Below are positions 50,231 through 62,470 of a stretch of DNA of 64,000 bases, piece by piece. The translations under genes and the position numbers were made by a program. The notes under the pieces are model-generated. The model had not been told where the DNA came from. It worked only from the letters and a program-made list of their open reading frames with translations, and did not search any database. Within the stretch, counting starts at the first letter, position 1. Every line of letters starts with the position of its first letter. The DNA is from Rhodeus uyekii. Lineage: Eukaryota; Chordata; Actinopteri; Cypriniformes; Acheilognathidae. The stretch covers positions 299,501 to 363,500 of the forward strand of contig JAWRVZ010000132.1 in NCBI GenBank assembly GCA_037043235.1. The letters run 5' to 3'.

Positions 50231-51747
50231 CTGCGGACAAGAAATGAATCAGAATTAAGATGAATGAATGAATGAATTAAGGTGCAATAAAATCAGCTTT
50301 ATGTGTCATTTATTAATCTTATTTAGACATTATATGTAGGTTATTGTAGGAGACAATAATAGCATGAGGGCCACGGGGATGGATTGGAGAAAATGAGAAT
50401 TTGCCATTTTGAGATGGCCTAGTTTTTGACAGCACAAGCATGGAATTCAAGGTCCTCCTGCTGTATGGGTGGATAATGAGAAATGCTTTAGAAAATACAG
50501 CTGTGCTACACGCTGAAAGGACACTTAATTATGTATACTTTTTTGCAGTGTACCGTCCATACCGTTCTAAAGGGATGAAATTGAATAAAGCATCTCGGTT
50601 CACTATTCAAGGGCTGTATAATTCAAGGACAGCTAGATGTTAAGTGTGACCTTTGAGGGCTCAATAATAAAGATGTGTAAAAAGAAAGCATGTCTTAAGT
50701 TTGGTAAACTTTACAGATTTGGTTCTGTCCATTGTATATGATATTGCTGCTGATTGAAACATTATAAATTAAAATGAAGAAAGATTACAATTTTGAGAAG
50801 TGAAATGTGTCAGATAAAATGTTAAAATGTTAATAAGTTGTTGGGGGGGGGGGGTTGGGGGAAATCATCTTATTATTTATAATAAATAATATTATAATAA
50901 TAAATAATTTTTGTAACATTTTTATTAAAAGAAAACTTCTTTGATGAAATACCATTGTGTAAAATAAATGTAAAATGATGTGAAACAAATATTTCGCAAA
51001 AATATGATATTACTGTTTTATGATAGAATTAATTGTCGTAAATAAATATTTTGTTATTTTTTATTAAATTGTACAATTTAATGTATAGTTAAATATACTA
51101 AAGTTAAATATATATATAAATTCAATTTAAATGACCATTAGATTCTAATTTTATCTAATATCTGATATCTTTAATCTAATAACTCATTGTGTGCAATAAA
51201 AACATTTTGGAGTAGGAGGAGCATCGAAATTATTAGCAATATACTGTATATAACTAAAAGCGTACACATCTCCTCTGTGATCATCAGTCAGTCAGCTGGA
51301 GATGAAAACTACAGTTAAATCAATGGCAGACGAGAACAGACATCATCAATAAGGAGCAGACTGCACAGATGCTCAACATATATCACAGTAAAACAAACAA
51401 ATACAGTGTTGACATTGAGACGACCAATCTTATCTTAACCGAGAGTATATGAACTGCGGAAAAAGTTTGTTTTCTTTGGCTGACTATAAAGACTAATTAT
51501 TATTTGAACAGTAAACATGCTCTACCTGTAAAATATCCAACGACAAACCACATCATAACCTCAAGCTCTGCTTGAATTTCAAATATTACCCAAGTGAATA
51601 ATGCAGATGTTTTATTTTATCACACAGCTTTCGGGAATTCTGATAAAATTCCTGTAGCTATATAACTGACCGTTCATCCTAGAAACTCGTTGTTACATAT
51701 AACTGTGCTCATGTTCCTCTGGAAGATAGTTAGAATAGCTAGAAGAA
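50231..51747. other. 5'-leader intron, ATG-exon side
   Basis: AT-rich, with a G tract at 50845-50866 and low-complexity TAATAA at 50870-50930. No further leader exon could be proved. Confidence 0.5.
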
Positions 51748-51894
51748 GCTTTCCTGTAGTTCAAACAGTAGAGCATGGCGCTTGCAACGCCAAGGTCATT
51801 GGTTTGATTCCCAGAGAAAGCAAGCACTGAATACAATGTCAATGTGTTTCTAGAATGCAAGTCACTTAGGATAAAAGTGTCTGCCAAATGCATG
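51748..51894 (+). repeat. tRNA-derived SINE, copy 8, nearly full length
   Basis: Starts GCTTTCCTGTAGTTCAAACA (A box), anticodon loop CTTGCAA, B box GGTTTGATTCC, body to CTGCCAAATGCATGG. The best-preserved head on the plus strand. Confidence 0.87.
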
Positions 51895-52539
51895 GAAGAC
51901 AATAAAATAATACTCTGATCAATATTTTATAGCCATTTATTTATTTACCTGTTATGTATCGGAACAATCAAGTGATAACATAAGTAATAAAAGACGTTGG
52001 GGTGTATTTTGTGATAATGACTGCTTGACTGTATATTATCCTTTGACTTAATGACTGAAATACAGTTGATTACTGCAATATGCATTATATTACAACATAA
52101 TGCATTATAGGACCACTATAACAATATTGCCTAAACGAACTGCAAACCTGCACAATTCTCCATATTTTCCAACCGACGAGCATCTTAACCATATTCTCAC
52201 TGTAAAAAAAAAAAAATCTTGTTCCAGCGGTTTATGGCACATAGTCCTTGATTAAAAAAAAAAAAAGTAACTTTCCTGTCAAGTTAAAAGAACTTAAGGA
52301 ACTACAAGTTCCAGTTTAAAAAGTTGAAGATTATATGTGGCCTGTTAAAGCAAACTGGAATGACAGATATGTTTTTTTTACAGTCTGGGCCCTGGGTTTT
52401 AAATGTGGAGGCCGAACTAATCTGACTACACAAACAACTAAAGAAAAAACTAAGTTTTCCACAGACATCCACCTTGACGTTGCATGTGCGTTGGGATCAA
52501 ACTAAACGCTTAATTTGACAGGTGATAATAAACAGCCAA
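51895..52539. other. 5'-leader intron, middle part
   Basis: AT-rich, with poly-A runs near 52205 and 52253. No feature recognised. Confidence 0.5.
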
Positions 52540-53110
52540 TCAGAACTCAGCAGCGTCGAGCTGAACAACGCATCTCTAACAAAACAAGCCGCTTCATTGC
52601 AGAAAACACTCGTACTCTAAAGCCGACGGTGTTTTAAATGACTGTATCCGCCGTCTCGGTCCACCTGCTCCTCCAGCAGCTCTTCACACTGTTATATCGA
52701 CTCGTTCTAAAAATTATTACACTGTCACCGCGACACATCAATCAGCGCATCGAACGCTGTCATTGATACAATGTAACCCGCTGTCAAACTTCCGTTGCGC
52801 TCTCAGTGATGAAGCATCGGTCACACATCCACTGCCCGCCTGATGTCTCTCTGCGCGGTGCAGTAACAGCAAGAGTTCAGCCGAACTTTACCTTCTTCAG
52901 AAGGAGACCGTGTCGGGAACACAACACTGGCGATGTGCTCAGCGGTTAAACTGCTCCGGCCGGGATTCCTCGTATAATTCCATGATATGCGAAAGTCCCC
53001 CAATTGAAAATCGCGGCGTCTAGCTGCCAGTTGGATTTTGTCCGCACTTGTCCGTTTTCTCACCACCTCCACATGAGCCCTGAAGCTCCGCCCCTTCACT
53101 CAACGCGCAT
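52540..53110 (-). promoter_or_regulatory. probable itpr1 promoter / CpG-containing region with GC box
   Basis: GC and CpG content are clearly higher here than in the surrounding AT-rich DNA. A GC box (GGGGCGGAG on the minus strand, about 53086-53094) lies at the outer edge. No TATA box is evident. Its position 2.7-2.9 kb upstream of the ATG exon fits a vertebrate TATA-less promoter. Part of the region would lie in the first intron. Confidence 0.5.
52892..53100 (-). other. itpr1: putative non-coding first exon of itpr1
   Basis: This is inference. The coding exon that carries the ATG has a good splice acceptor only 22 bases upstream of it, so at least one further 5' exon must exist. The GC-richest, CpG-containing block upstream ends in a usable minus-strand donor (AAG then GTAAAG, GT at 52891-52890). 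The 5' edge is a guess, set just inside the GC box. An incidental 92-codon open frame crosses it and is not thought to be translated. RNA 5'-end data would settle it. Confidence 0.5.
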
Positions 53111-53175
53111 CAGGAGTGAGAGATGATGGGTAATGCAGTTCTGAATCTCTATTAACAGACAGATATGGATGAATG

Positions 53176-53437
<262 letters not shown>

Positions 53438-54200
53438 CAATAAGCATAGATTTTTTATTATAACTATTATAATTTTTTACCAATTCAGAGTGTCCCCTGA
53501 AAATATTAGTCTTTAGGTGTTTAATTAAACCTGTAATGATCTATATGGCAAAAACATTGTTGGAATGAGAATGAGAACTTTTAATTTTCCTTTGGCCGAC
53601 AGTGTCTTTAAAAGGAATGGGGGAGGAGCTTGTGAGGTCATGAGGTCACTAGCTGTCAAAAACATGAGATGTATTGCTTTAGCATTGTTTATATTGTGAT
53701 GTGTCATTATGGAATGTCGTGGTGGTAATGAAATCAGACATCTGAGTTTAGAAAGTCTAGAAAAATGCCTTTAAGAAACATAATACTTGACTGAGTCCTG
53801 ATGAATTCCTTCAAATGCACACTTACCCTGAAGAATCCAGCAAAACAGGTTTGGATCAGGTTAAACCAGCGGTGAGATGGACTACTTCCCATGTCCTTCA
53901 ATTCTGGTTTTCATAGGCACTTTTTAAAAAGTCTGACCCACAAATCAAGTTGATGATCTACTTTTTTTCTTTTTTTGCATTTGGCCTACTAAAAACATTC
54001 CTAATGTTCATCAGTCGAACTGGAGCAGATTTTTGATGCGCTTTGGCACCGGCTTTTAACGGTGTTCCCTTGGTAGACGCCTCTATTTTAAATATGCTCT
54101 GGGTTATTTATGAAATACACCAACTTTAAAACAGGTTGCTATAGATCACTGCAGCTCTGATTGTATTGGGTCATATCAATGCTGATGGGTCAAGTTTGCA
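53438..54200. other. upstream DNA
   Basis: No gene or repeat recognised; AT-rich. Confidence 0.5.
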
Positions 54201-54437
54201 TTAATGGGATAGTTCACCCAAAAAATAAACTTTCTGTCATTAATGACTCACCTTCATGTTGTTCCAAACCTGTAAGACTTTTGTTCATCTTCAGAACACA
54301 AATGAAGATGGTTTTGATGAAATCTGAGAGATTTTTGTCCCTCCACTTCATTAAGAGATCATAAAACTATGTGATTCAAGTGAATTAGTCCAAACTTTCT
54401 AGAGATTGCTTTACATGATGAACAGATGAATTTAGGC
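54201..54437. mobile_element. half of a hairpin MITE (GGGATAGTTCACCC type)
   Basis: Left end TTAATGGGATAGTTCACCCA is intact, followed by the group's usual order (TGACTCACCTTCATGTTGTT, AGAACACAAATGAAGATGGT, GAGAGATTTTTGTCCCTCCA). The second arm is missing, so the element is truncated. Confidence 0.82.
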
Positions 54438-54934
54438 TGATATCCCACAATGCTTTGTGTGCTGTCAGTTTTTTATTTTATTCTATTTATACCAAAAAAT
54501 AAGCATTGTTTGAAGCCATTAAATATTAAACCGGTTTACTCTTAATTTTTATTTTTTTCACATTCATTATGCATGATAGTTTGGTGCTCTATGACAACAG
54601 TTTTCACCAGAAGTCAGATGAGAGTTGGCCAATTTTCAGCAACATGTGCACAACGTGGGAATCAAGTTGAGACAAGTTTACGGTTATGCATATGAATTTA
54701 TCTCACCTCGCTTACAGCAATATAATAAAAATACAGTTTGAAAAAAACAGATATGATTAAGCTTGATTAATCATGCTCATGATATGATGTTTTCCACCCT
54801 TCTGGAATTGATATGCAATCTTTCCCTTGCATAATGTGTGTGTTTATCTCATTTACACTACTGTTTTGTTACTACTGTTACTATTGAGGTCAATTTTAGT
54901 TTTTTTATGAAAATTTAAATTAATATACAGTACT
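54438..54934. other. upstream DNA between repeats
   Basis: AT-rich, nothing recognised. Confidence 0.5.
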
Positions 54935-55682
54935 TATTCCTCAAGGACACATCAAAACATTTATAATATGACAAAAGATTTCTATTTCAATCTTTCATTG
55001 CTGTTCTTTTGAACTTTTTATTTATCAAAGAACCCAAAAATGGATATAAGGTTATATATCAAGATTTTAAAGCAGCACAACAGTTTTTAGCATTAATAAT
55101 ATTTCTGAAGGATAATGTGGCACTAAAAACTGAAGTAACAATGCTGAAAATTCACAGGAATAATGTACATTTTAAAATATAGTAATCCCTCGCCCCTTCA
55201 TGGCGGTTCAAGTTTCGCGGCCTCAGTGCACCGCGGATTTTTCAAAAATATTCATCAACAATTTAAATTCAAAAATACCGCCATATCGGCAGCCGTATTG
55301 CGGAAGCAGCGTTGTTTCATCGTGATGCGGGAGAAAGGGTTTCCCAGTATGCCAGAGAAAGAGAGAAACTCTCTCAGAGGCTTTGACACACACACGGGCA
55401 CGAGATCGACCAATGAGAGCACGAGTGGAGTGGGAGCCTCTTCGCCTCTCTTAGAAGCAAATGTTGACGATCCAGCGCTGATATCTGACGATGAGGCGCT
55501 TCCCGAACTGATTTAAAGGCCTCATTATACCAGTAACACCATCATCATCATCATCACATTCATGAACCGCACATGTCTGTCATCGTCCTCATTACTGGAG
55601 TCTCAAGATACTGCTGTCATTGATGAGTGTAGAGCACCATAATACGTATCGTATGAGAGAGAGTGAATGTATAATATTTAAA

Positions 55683-55736
<54 letters not shown>

Positions 55737-55985
55737 AAGTATAACTATACATATTTTAAACATTCTGGTACCTACACACACATATACGGAAATTCCTAGG
55801 GGGGCCAATCCTACTTCGTGGATTTTCACCTATTGCGAGGGGTTCCGGTCCACATTAACCGCGATAAACGAGGGATCACTGTATATTCAAATAGAAAAGT
55901 TATTTTAAAAGATAAAATTGTGTAAAATTGTAATTTCACGATATTAATGTTTTACTGTATTTTTGATTAAATAAATAAGCATAAA
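54935..55985 (+). repeat. family-B interspersed repeat split by a pogo-like insertion
   Basis: The left part (54935-55179) ends ACATTTTAAAATA and the right part resumes at 55882 with TATTCAAATAGAAAAG, exactly where the uninterrupted family continues. The insertion is therefore younger than the repeat. Confidence 0.85.
55180..55881. mobile_element. pogo/Tigger-like element nested in family B
   Basis: Left TAGTAATCCCTCGCCCCTTC and right (reverse complement) CAGTGATCCCTCGTTTATCG, with subterminal TTTCGCGGCC and CTACTTCGTGGATTTT motifs and TA flanks. 702 bases with a TA microsatellite at 55687-55732. A plus-strand open frame (55163-55516) inside looks like the end of a longer protein (acidic tail ISDDEALPELI), possibly the transposase C-terminus. 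Confidence 0.85.
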
Positions 55986-56639
55986 ATAACCAAAGACAAA
56001 GATTTCTTACATGCCTTCAGACTTTGAATGGTGTGTGATTTTGAATCAGCTCTCTTCACCAGAGCAGAATCCCCAAAACTGCCTTCTTGCTGGCCCGGCA
56101 CAGCTACATCACTCACAGAAAGGTACATCACCTAGCAACCTAGTGTGCACTCACACCCTGAGAGTGATGTTTATTCCTGACAACACACAGACAGACACAA
56201 TAGAGGCTCTTGTGCTTGTCATTCATCATGCGCTGTATTCTGAACAGCAGGATGAGTAAGAGGGACCATGAGTGTGGGCTCAGGTAATTGTTATCATCAT
56301 ACAAACTTGAGTCTTGCGCCTTATTCTCCACGTGTGTGCGTTTGCGTGGAGTGGAAGAGAGCACCGAGCAAGCCTTTTGAGATGGAAATATCTGCAGCCA
56401 CAGCTGCTGAAACCAAAAGCAGCCTTTGATCTGTTGATGGATGCGACAGTTAACCCAAGAAAACATCAATCATCTGTAGGAGAGACACTGTACGCAACTA
56501 TAAAATCTGACAGATGTCATTCTAAAACAGCCCAAAAGACCACAAATAGAATTGAATTTCTCAGTCAAGAGTCTATGTCCATCATGTTAAATGCTGATAT
56601 TTAGCTCCACTACTAGTCGACATGGTATCTTTAGAATTA
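55986..56639. other. upstream DNA, more balanced composition
   Basis: Less AT-rich than the neighbourhood, with overlapping open frames on both strands and no recognisable protein. Possibly non-coding unique DNA. Confidence 0.4.
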
Positions 56640-56880
56640 GAGAGAATTATTTTCCTCTGAATAGCCACTGTTGCTCAGTGTTTGAATTGAATCCTGCAAC
56701 ACATTTCAGTTGATTTGAATGGACAGCTTGGTCTGCATTCGGACCCTGAAGGTCTCGGAGGATCTCCAATTAAGAGAGGAAGAGTGTAATGGTAAATTAA
56801 TCACAAATTCACTGTTGTTCAAAATGTAGGGCTTGTACGGTTTTTCTTAAAGAAATGAAAGGCTGTTCTTGAATGCTTTG
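56640..56880 (+). repeat. local duplication, copy A1
   Basis: Shares CTGAATAGCCACTGTTG, CAGTTGATTTGAATGGACAG, GGAGGATCTCCAA and GGTAAATTAATC with 58195-58580 in the same order and strand. Confidence 0.85.
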
Positions 56881-57020
56881 TAATTTTACCATGCCGTACC
56901 AGGCTCAAGTGGAGTTGTTCCTTACCTTTCTTAGAACCGTTCAGCTCAACAATGGAAAAGCAGCTTTTGAGAACTTTTTGGATAATACTGGGGACTTTTT
57001 CTCCGAAATTTTTTTTTTTT

Positions 57021-57548
57021 AAAGGGATGAAAATTCCCAAATATAAAAATTCTCACCCTCGCGTTATTCCAAATCCCCAGTAAGACTTTCGCTTATCTTC
57101 AGAACACAAATGAAGAACTTTTTGATGAAATCTGAGAGATTTCTGTCCCTCCATTGAAAACTATGCAACTACCACATTTGACGCCACTTTCAAAAGGTTT
57201 ATAAAGAGTTTATTCAATCTGTTCATCATACAAAGCAATCAAGTCTCTTTAGAAAGTTTGGACTAAATTGCTTGATTCATTTATCCATGAATCAAGCAAT
57301 TTAGCCCAGACTTTCTGAAGAGACTCGATTTCTTCATATGATGAACACATTGAATTTAGGCTTTTATTCACATATTTTATTCACATATGTGGTGGTGAAC
57401 AAAAGCTCAAGAAGCACGGGTCAAGCTCTTCTTTTTGAAGCATCAACATATCAGTTGCATAACTATCAACGGAGGGACAGAAAGTTCTCATATTTCATTA
57501 AAAAGACCTTCATTTGTTTTGCGAAAGACGTGAGGGTGAGTAATTGTG
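57021..57548. mobile_element. hairpin MITE, upstream region
   Basis: Arms pair: CACAAATGAAGAACTTTTTG with TTCATTTGTTTTGCGAAAG, and TTTCTGTCCCTCCATTG with CGGAGGGACAGAAAG. In the centre is a second perfect hairpin (57248-57325) around ACTAAATTGCTTGATTCAT. Same group as 42642 and 54201. Confidence 0.83.
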
Positions 57549-58194
57549 GAGGAACAGACTGGACGAGATTACGATCTGTGTATTGAGTGCTGGCTGCAAG
57601 GCAAAAATAAAATTAACCAGCCAATGAGGAGGAAACGGCCGTTGTTTGTTGTGGATGATGCGATTAATGCTCATAATGAGCCGCACATTAGCTTAAAGGA
57701 CAACAAACATCGAGCCTGCCTTTTAAACTGACCCTACTGACTCTATTACCATCTATGAATTATAAGAAAATCAAATGGAGGAAAATGTATAGAGAGCCTT
57801 GAAACTATGTAATTGTGGCTCTGGTCTGGATCTTATTATTAGGCTTCTTGATCTGGATCAATATGAAATGAAATTCGCAACCCAATTTACTCCGTAATGT
57901 GACACACTTTCAAATTACACAGGACATTCAATAAGAAACTAAAGTAGGAGGTGTGATTGCATGATGAATATTTTCCAATGGGATGTGATTGGATGATGAA
58001 AAGTGGACTAAAATACATTCTTTTTTATATTATATTATATATATATATATTCAAGAATGAAGGGTCAGTTTTGAGTTCAAGTGAACTTTATAGTCTTGAT
58101 CTGAATCCTAGTCTTGATTTATAGTCTTAGTCAATATCACAGTCTATTTCCATTATACTAAAGGTTGACAATTACCTTTAAATCCATTCTGTAT
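57549..58194. other. upstream DNA
   Basis: No gene recognised; short TA run at 58027-58050. Confidence 0.5.
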
Positions 58195-58580
58195 CATTAA
58201 AGAGAATAATATTCCTTTGAATAGCCACTGTTGAGCCCCTAAAACATCATGGTGAAGGAGGAAAATGCTCTTGTGTTCCCCCAAGAAACTTTGTGTTCAC
58301 CCGCAAACAACACAAACATTTTATGCGAGGGAATGTCATTGACTCGTGTTTTTTTCCACCATCATGTCCCTTACGGGCTCTGCAGAATCCTGCAACAAAT
58401 CTCAGTTGATTTAAATGGACAGCTTGATCTGTAATCAGGTCTCAGAGGATCTCCAAAAAGGAAAGGATGAGTATAAAAGTAAATTAATCAGAAATTCACT
58501 GCAGGTCAAAATGTGGGATCAGTAAGATTTTTTTTTTTAAAGAAATTAATACTTGTATTAATCAAGAATGCTAAAAAGGA
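58195..58580 (+). repeat. local duplication, copy A2 (with about 150 extra bases)
   Basis: Parallel to 56640-56880, but between GCCACTGTTG and TCCTGCAAC it holds about 150 bases (58232-58386) absent from the other copy, either an insertion here or a deletion there. Confidence 0.85.
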
Positions 58581-58619
58581 CATTTTGTTTTGTACGAGAA
58601 AGATAAATATAAGAAGTGA

Positions 58620-58725
58620 ATGAAAAGAATTAGGTGTGAGGGTTAAGCCTTCTTGATGGTTCTTCCCATTTCAAAGGTAATGATTTTTTTTGGCCACACC
58701 AGACATGCAGTCCTATTAGTTTAAC
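58620..58725 (+). repeat. local duplication, copy B1
   Basis: ATTAGGTGTGAGGGTTAAG then TCTTCCCATTTCAAAGGTAA, matched at 59463-59566. Confidence 0.8.
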
Positions 58726-59462
58726 CCTGATAACTGTCTAGCCATGCCCTAGCAACCATTTGGAGCACCCTAGCAACTGTACATCAGCATGAATAAGCCA
58801 TATTTCAGCACCAGAACATATTATAGACTTATGGTTTGGTTCTCTTGCGGTCACATGCATCACTTTCACACCTGCTTTCACACACAGTGCCGAGTTTTGC
58901 CACTGCAAGCAACACTCACATTTTTCAGCAGGAAACGTCCATAAATCTTTGAGAATTTTCACAAAACTTTGATGGCCTGAACGAGCATTTTATTTTAGCT
59001 TCATGTACCGTTATCAATACTTGAATGTGGCCAAGATTCATAAAAAAGCAAAATTTTAATCAAAAAGCTGAGAAAAATGTGTTTTTGTAAAAGAAAAGCT
59101 TATACAGTCCAGTACCTCTTTCTGGATCGACAATTTCATTGCCGGTAACATTAGGCAACATTACGATAATGGTAATATTAGGTAGTTTTGATTGATATGT
59201 TGTTTAATAATTAGAACTTGCTGCATCCTACTGTGGACATCCAGCCACGGCCACATCCAAGTGTGACGTTAGAAGCCTCACCCGTGTCCAATATGTCCCT
59301 TGTAACTCCTGATCCACCCGTTTCGCCCCGGAAACCTGATTTGTTGTATGTAGGTTTTCAACTGAAAAGGTTTTAGGGTGTAAAGGTAGGTTTTAGTTGG
59401 ATTTCAATATGTAGGTTCCAGATTGAAAAGGGTTTTTGTCAGGCATAAAGGAATGTGTAATA
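58726..59462. other. upstream DNA between duplication copies
   Basis: Includes two imperfect repeats of TGTAGGTTTTCAACTGAAAA type at 59348 and 59411. No gene recognised. Confidence 0.45.
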
Positions 59463-59566
59463 AAAAGAGAAATTAGGTGTGAGGGTTAAGTGTTCTCGAT
59501 GCTTCTTCCTGTTTCAAAGTTAACGATTTTTCCCCCAAACCACTTCACTTAGTCCTAATCCTGCGG
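59463..59566 (+). repeat. local duplication, copy B2
   Basis: ATTAGGTGTGAGGGTTAAG then TCTTCCTGTTTCAAAGTTAA, same order and strand as 58620-58725, diverged. Confidence 0.8.
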
Positions 59567-60399
59567 CTGATTTCATTGGTTAAGGTTTCAGAGATGGATA
59601 GGTTTAGGGATCAGTGTTTAGTGCAGACAATCAGTACTGTGATTGACATGATCACAGGGGGGTGGGGGGGGGGGATCAAGCTGAGAATATGACGTATTTG
59701 GACATGAGCATAGAGACTGTACTGTAGTGCATGTGTAAAACAGCAGGCAGATTGTAATGTAATTGGTTTCTATACAGGCTATGTCACACTGAAACCATTC
59801 GCTCTCATGTCGGAACCAGCTCTGATTTGATCAACACCATCTGGGGCTTATCACTTCCACCAACCACTGCATCACAACATATTATGCATACAGTGACGTA
59901 ACATGACTACATACTGTAGAAGAAGCAGAGTTATGTGTCCTGTTCCACCCTACAGGACAAAGTTCTTCCTCACTAAAAATAAAAGACAATTATACAGTGA
60001 TAATGGCTTTGGTTTTCTCAGAGGAAATGGTCTTATTAAACGAGCTACAGTACTACTCTAATTGGGTCTTGTGGCTTAGCCCGAGTTGCCATTGATACGC
60101 CACATTATTTAGTATGACTGTTTAGAATAATACAAATTTCTGTACACGTATACACTTGCAACCAATAATAAATAGCACAATGCATCAGTTCACATGCTAA
60201 AAAATGAATAAACACGACATGCTTGACTAGAGATGAACATTGCCTTATCATAATCAAATTTTTGCACACTCTAGTATGCGGTAACTATGGAAATGAATCA
60301 TTTGTACTCTTCTGAGATATGATATCTGAGGATGCAGTACAGAGAGAGAGAGAAAGACCCAATGGGAACGTTTTGAAATAAATAATTCCCATCAATGCA
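59567..60399. other. upstream DNA
   Basis: Holds a G tract (59657-59674). No gene recognised. Confidence 0.5.
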
Positions 60400-60700
60400 T
60401 TCGCTCAATTTCCCCTCATCGAAACAGGCCTGTGATCTTGCGCAATAACCAGCTGAGTTTAAAGTCACTTTCTTTCTCCAATCTGGATGACAGGACCTCC
60501 GACAGTCTCTGCTGAGTAATAAGGGCCGATTAGCAGGTTTGAGCTTTGAAAGCCCAGCGGCTTCATTAAGTCACTATTAAGCACTGTGCAATTGGACTGT
60601 CACTAATAGCAGCGTGGAAGACAGGCGTGACTGATGAGAGGAAACTGGGCTCAGTGCGCTTATGCAAACGAGGAATTAGAGAATGTTAAACAGTGGAGGA
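60400..60700. promoter_or_regulatory. candidate conserved non-coding element
   Basis: Balanced, complex sequence in an otherwise AT-rich intergenic stretch, with no open frame worth noting. Contains TTATGCAAAC (about 60660-60669), a POU-octamer-like word, next to AGGAATTAGAG. Call rests on composition and motif only. Confidence 0.3.
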
Positions 60701-61960
60701 CACAGATTGATATTCTTTGAACGCATTAGAAACTTGTGAAGCTTCATTCAGACTGTTTTGCAAGCACAAAAGGTGTTTAAGATGGGGATAAAAATTATAA
60801 TGAAGGGATGACTTTCGACTATAAAGAGCTTATGGTCACACTATAATTGTTTCTTGACGCATCATGTGGAGGATGGACAATTTTGCCCTTGAGTGACTCT
60901 ACAAAAGATTTGTATTGATTCTTCACAAAGCAAAAGATAGAGTCCTACACATAAGTTTATAGTAAGTAAATATTTTTTTGTTTTTTTAATATAATAGTCA
61001 TAGGTTTTACCTTTTATAAAAAGATTTTTTATGAAGTGTTATCCATGAAATGCACATAGCGTATACTCATAAATCACAGCAGTGGACATTACTATATTGC
61101 TCTAAAAGTCACATCCCTATCTGGGCCACTGGAATATTTGATCTTTTTCTCTCATGTTGCAGAGAAACTCTCCTGATAATGTTCTATATAAACATGTAAG
61201 GCAACACGGTTTTAACTCGGCTGCACTGAACACCAGCAGCATGGACATTAACGGAGTCTTAAGGGACACACTTGTTTAATAAAACACTGCCCTAGTTTCT
61301 CTAGAGGATCTCAAGCCAAAGTAAAAAAAAGGCCAGCCAATAAATAGAGGATCAGAAATTCACTAATATCCAGACAAGGTCAATTGAGTTTGAAATTACC
61401 CACATTACATTTTTTTTAAATATCAAAACTTTAAATATGAATTCATTTTGTTAATCAAACAATGAATAATTATTGATTCATATATATATATATATATATA
61501 TATAGAATATATATATATTCAATATATATATATATAAAATTGTGATATAAAATTATATATATCCATTTATTCTTTATAACAAGCAAATACGTTTTATATA
61601 TATATATACACACACACACACACAGGTATAAGCACGCACACACATATACACACACATACACACATAAGGGCTGTCATATCATTTAATTGCATCTACCATG
61701 TTTTAGGAAATATATTATTTTTCATCAACAATAACTATTGGATTTTGTACATTATGAGTAATGATTAATTTGAATAATTTTTTTTTTACTATTAATAGTA
61801 ATAAACTATTAATGTTAAATTTATTAATTACTTTTCACATTTGAATACATGATAAAAACAAAACAATAATAAACAAACATCAACAATATAATAAACACTT
61901 AATAGTTTAACCATTTGATTTGTTTTTTTCCAACTGTTCTTTTATCTGACAAACAGAAAA
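60701..61960. other. upstream DNA with TA/CA microsatellite
   Basis: TA runs at about 61480-61545 and 61595-61608, then a CA run to 61675; otherwise AT-rich without gene. Confidence 0.7.
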
Positions 61961-61964
61961 GGCA

Positions 61965-62470
61965 AACTCAGAGGTCAGAGGTCAGAGGGAAGTGCCCTGC
62001 ACACTGGTGTCTCTTCATTTCAACGGTGCAAGGTTGCAATCAATGCCTCTCTCTCTCTCCGAGGTGGACAAAACAGTAATGCGACCTTGACATGCCCTCC
62101 CTTGTTAGTCAAACACTTGGTATACAACCTCAAAGTGGCACCGCTGACACTTGCTAACGGAGCATAGAATTACAGATTTTACTCTTCAACAATGATTGCT
62201 AAACACTACAGCCTACATGCACCGTCCAGTCGATATCACACATCCCGTTGCCATAGAAACCCAAGAATGTCGGCTCACTCACCAAACCCAATGAGTCATG
62301 AGACAAAAACAGGATTCGGAGATTTTGCCACAATCCTCACATCATCAGTGGATCGAAGTGCAAGGAAACACAATCACTGCACAGCGGCTGCTAATAAATA
62401 CAGGGCTATAAACACTAAACACGGTGGGTCCTCCTCATTAATAGGAAAAGTAGTGCATCAGTATATTTGA
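61965..62470. promoter_or_regulatory. candidate regulatory island with DR1 and X-box-like sites
   Basis: Contains AGGTCA-G-AGGTCA at 61972-61984, a perfect DR1 nuclear-receptor element, and GTTGCCATAGAAAC at about 62249-62262, resembling an RFX X-box. The block is balanced in composition and not repetitive. A 92-codon open frame within it has no similarity I can name. Confidence 0.4.

Noticed and set aside
459..51894. tRNA-like sequences (A and B boxes, TGC anticodon)
   Set aside because: They are the heads of SINEs: each one is followed by the same body, and several are mutated or truncated. Not functional tRNA genes.
52821..53099. 92-codon minus-strand frame at the promoter (start MKGRSF)
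   Set aside because: Crosses the inferred leader-exon donor and resembles no known protein. The receptor start is fixed by MSDKMSSF at 50208.
55163..55516. 117-codon plus-strand frame as a host gene
   Set aside because: It begins in a family-B repeat and continues into a pogo-like element, so it is transposon-derived if anything.
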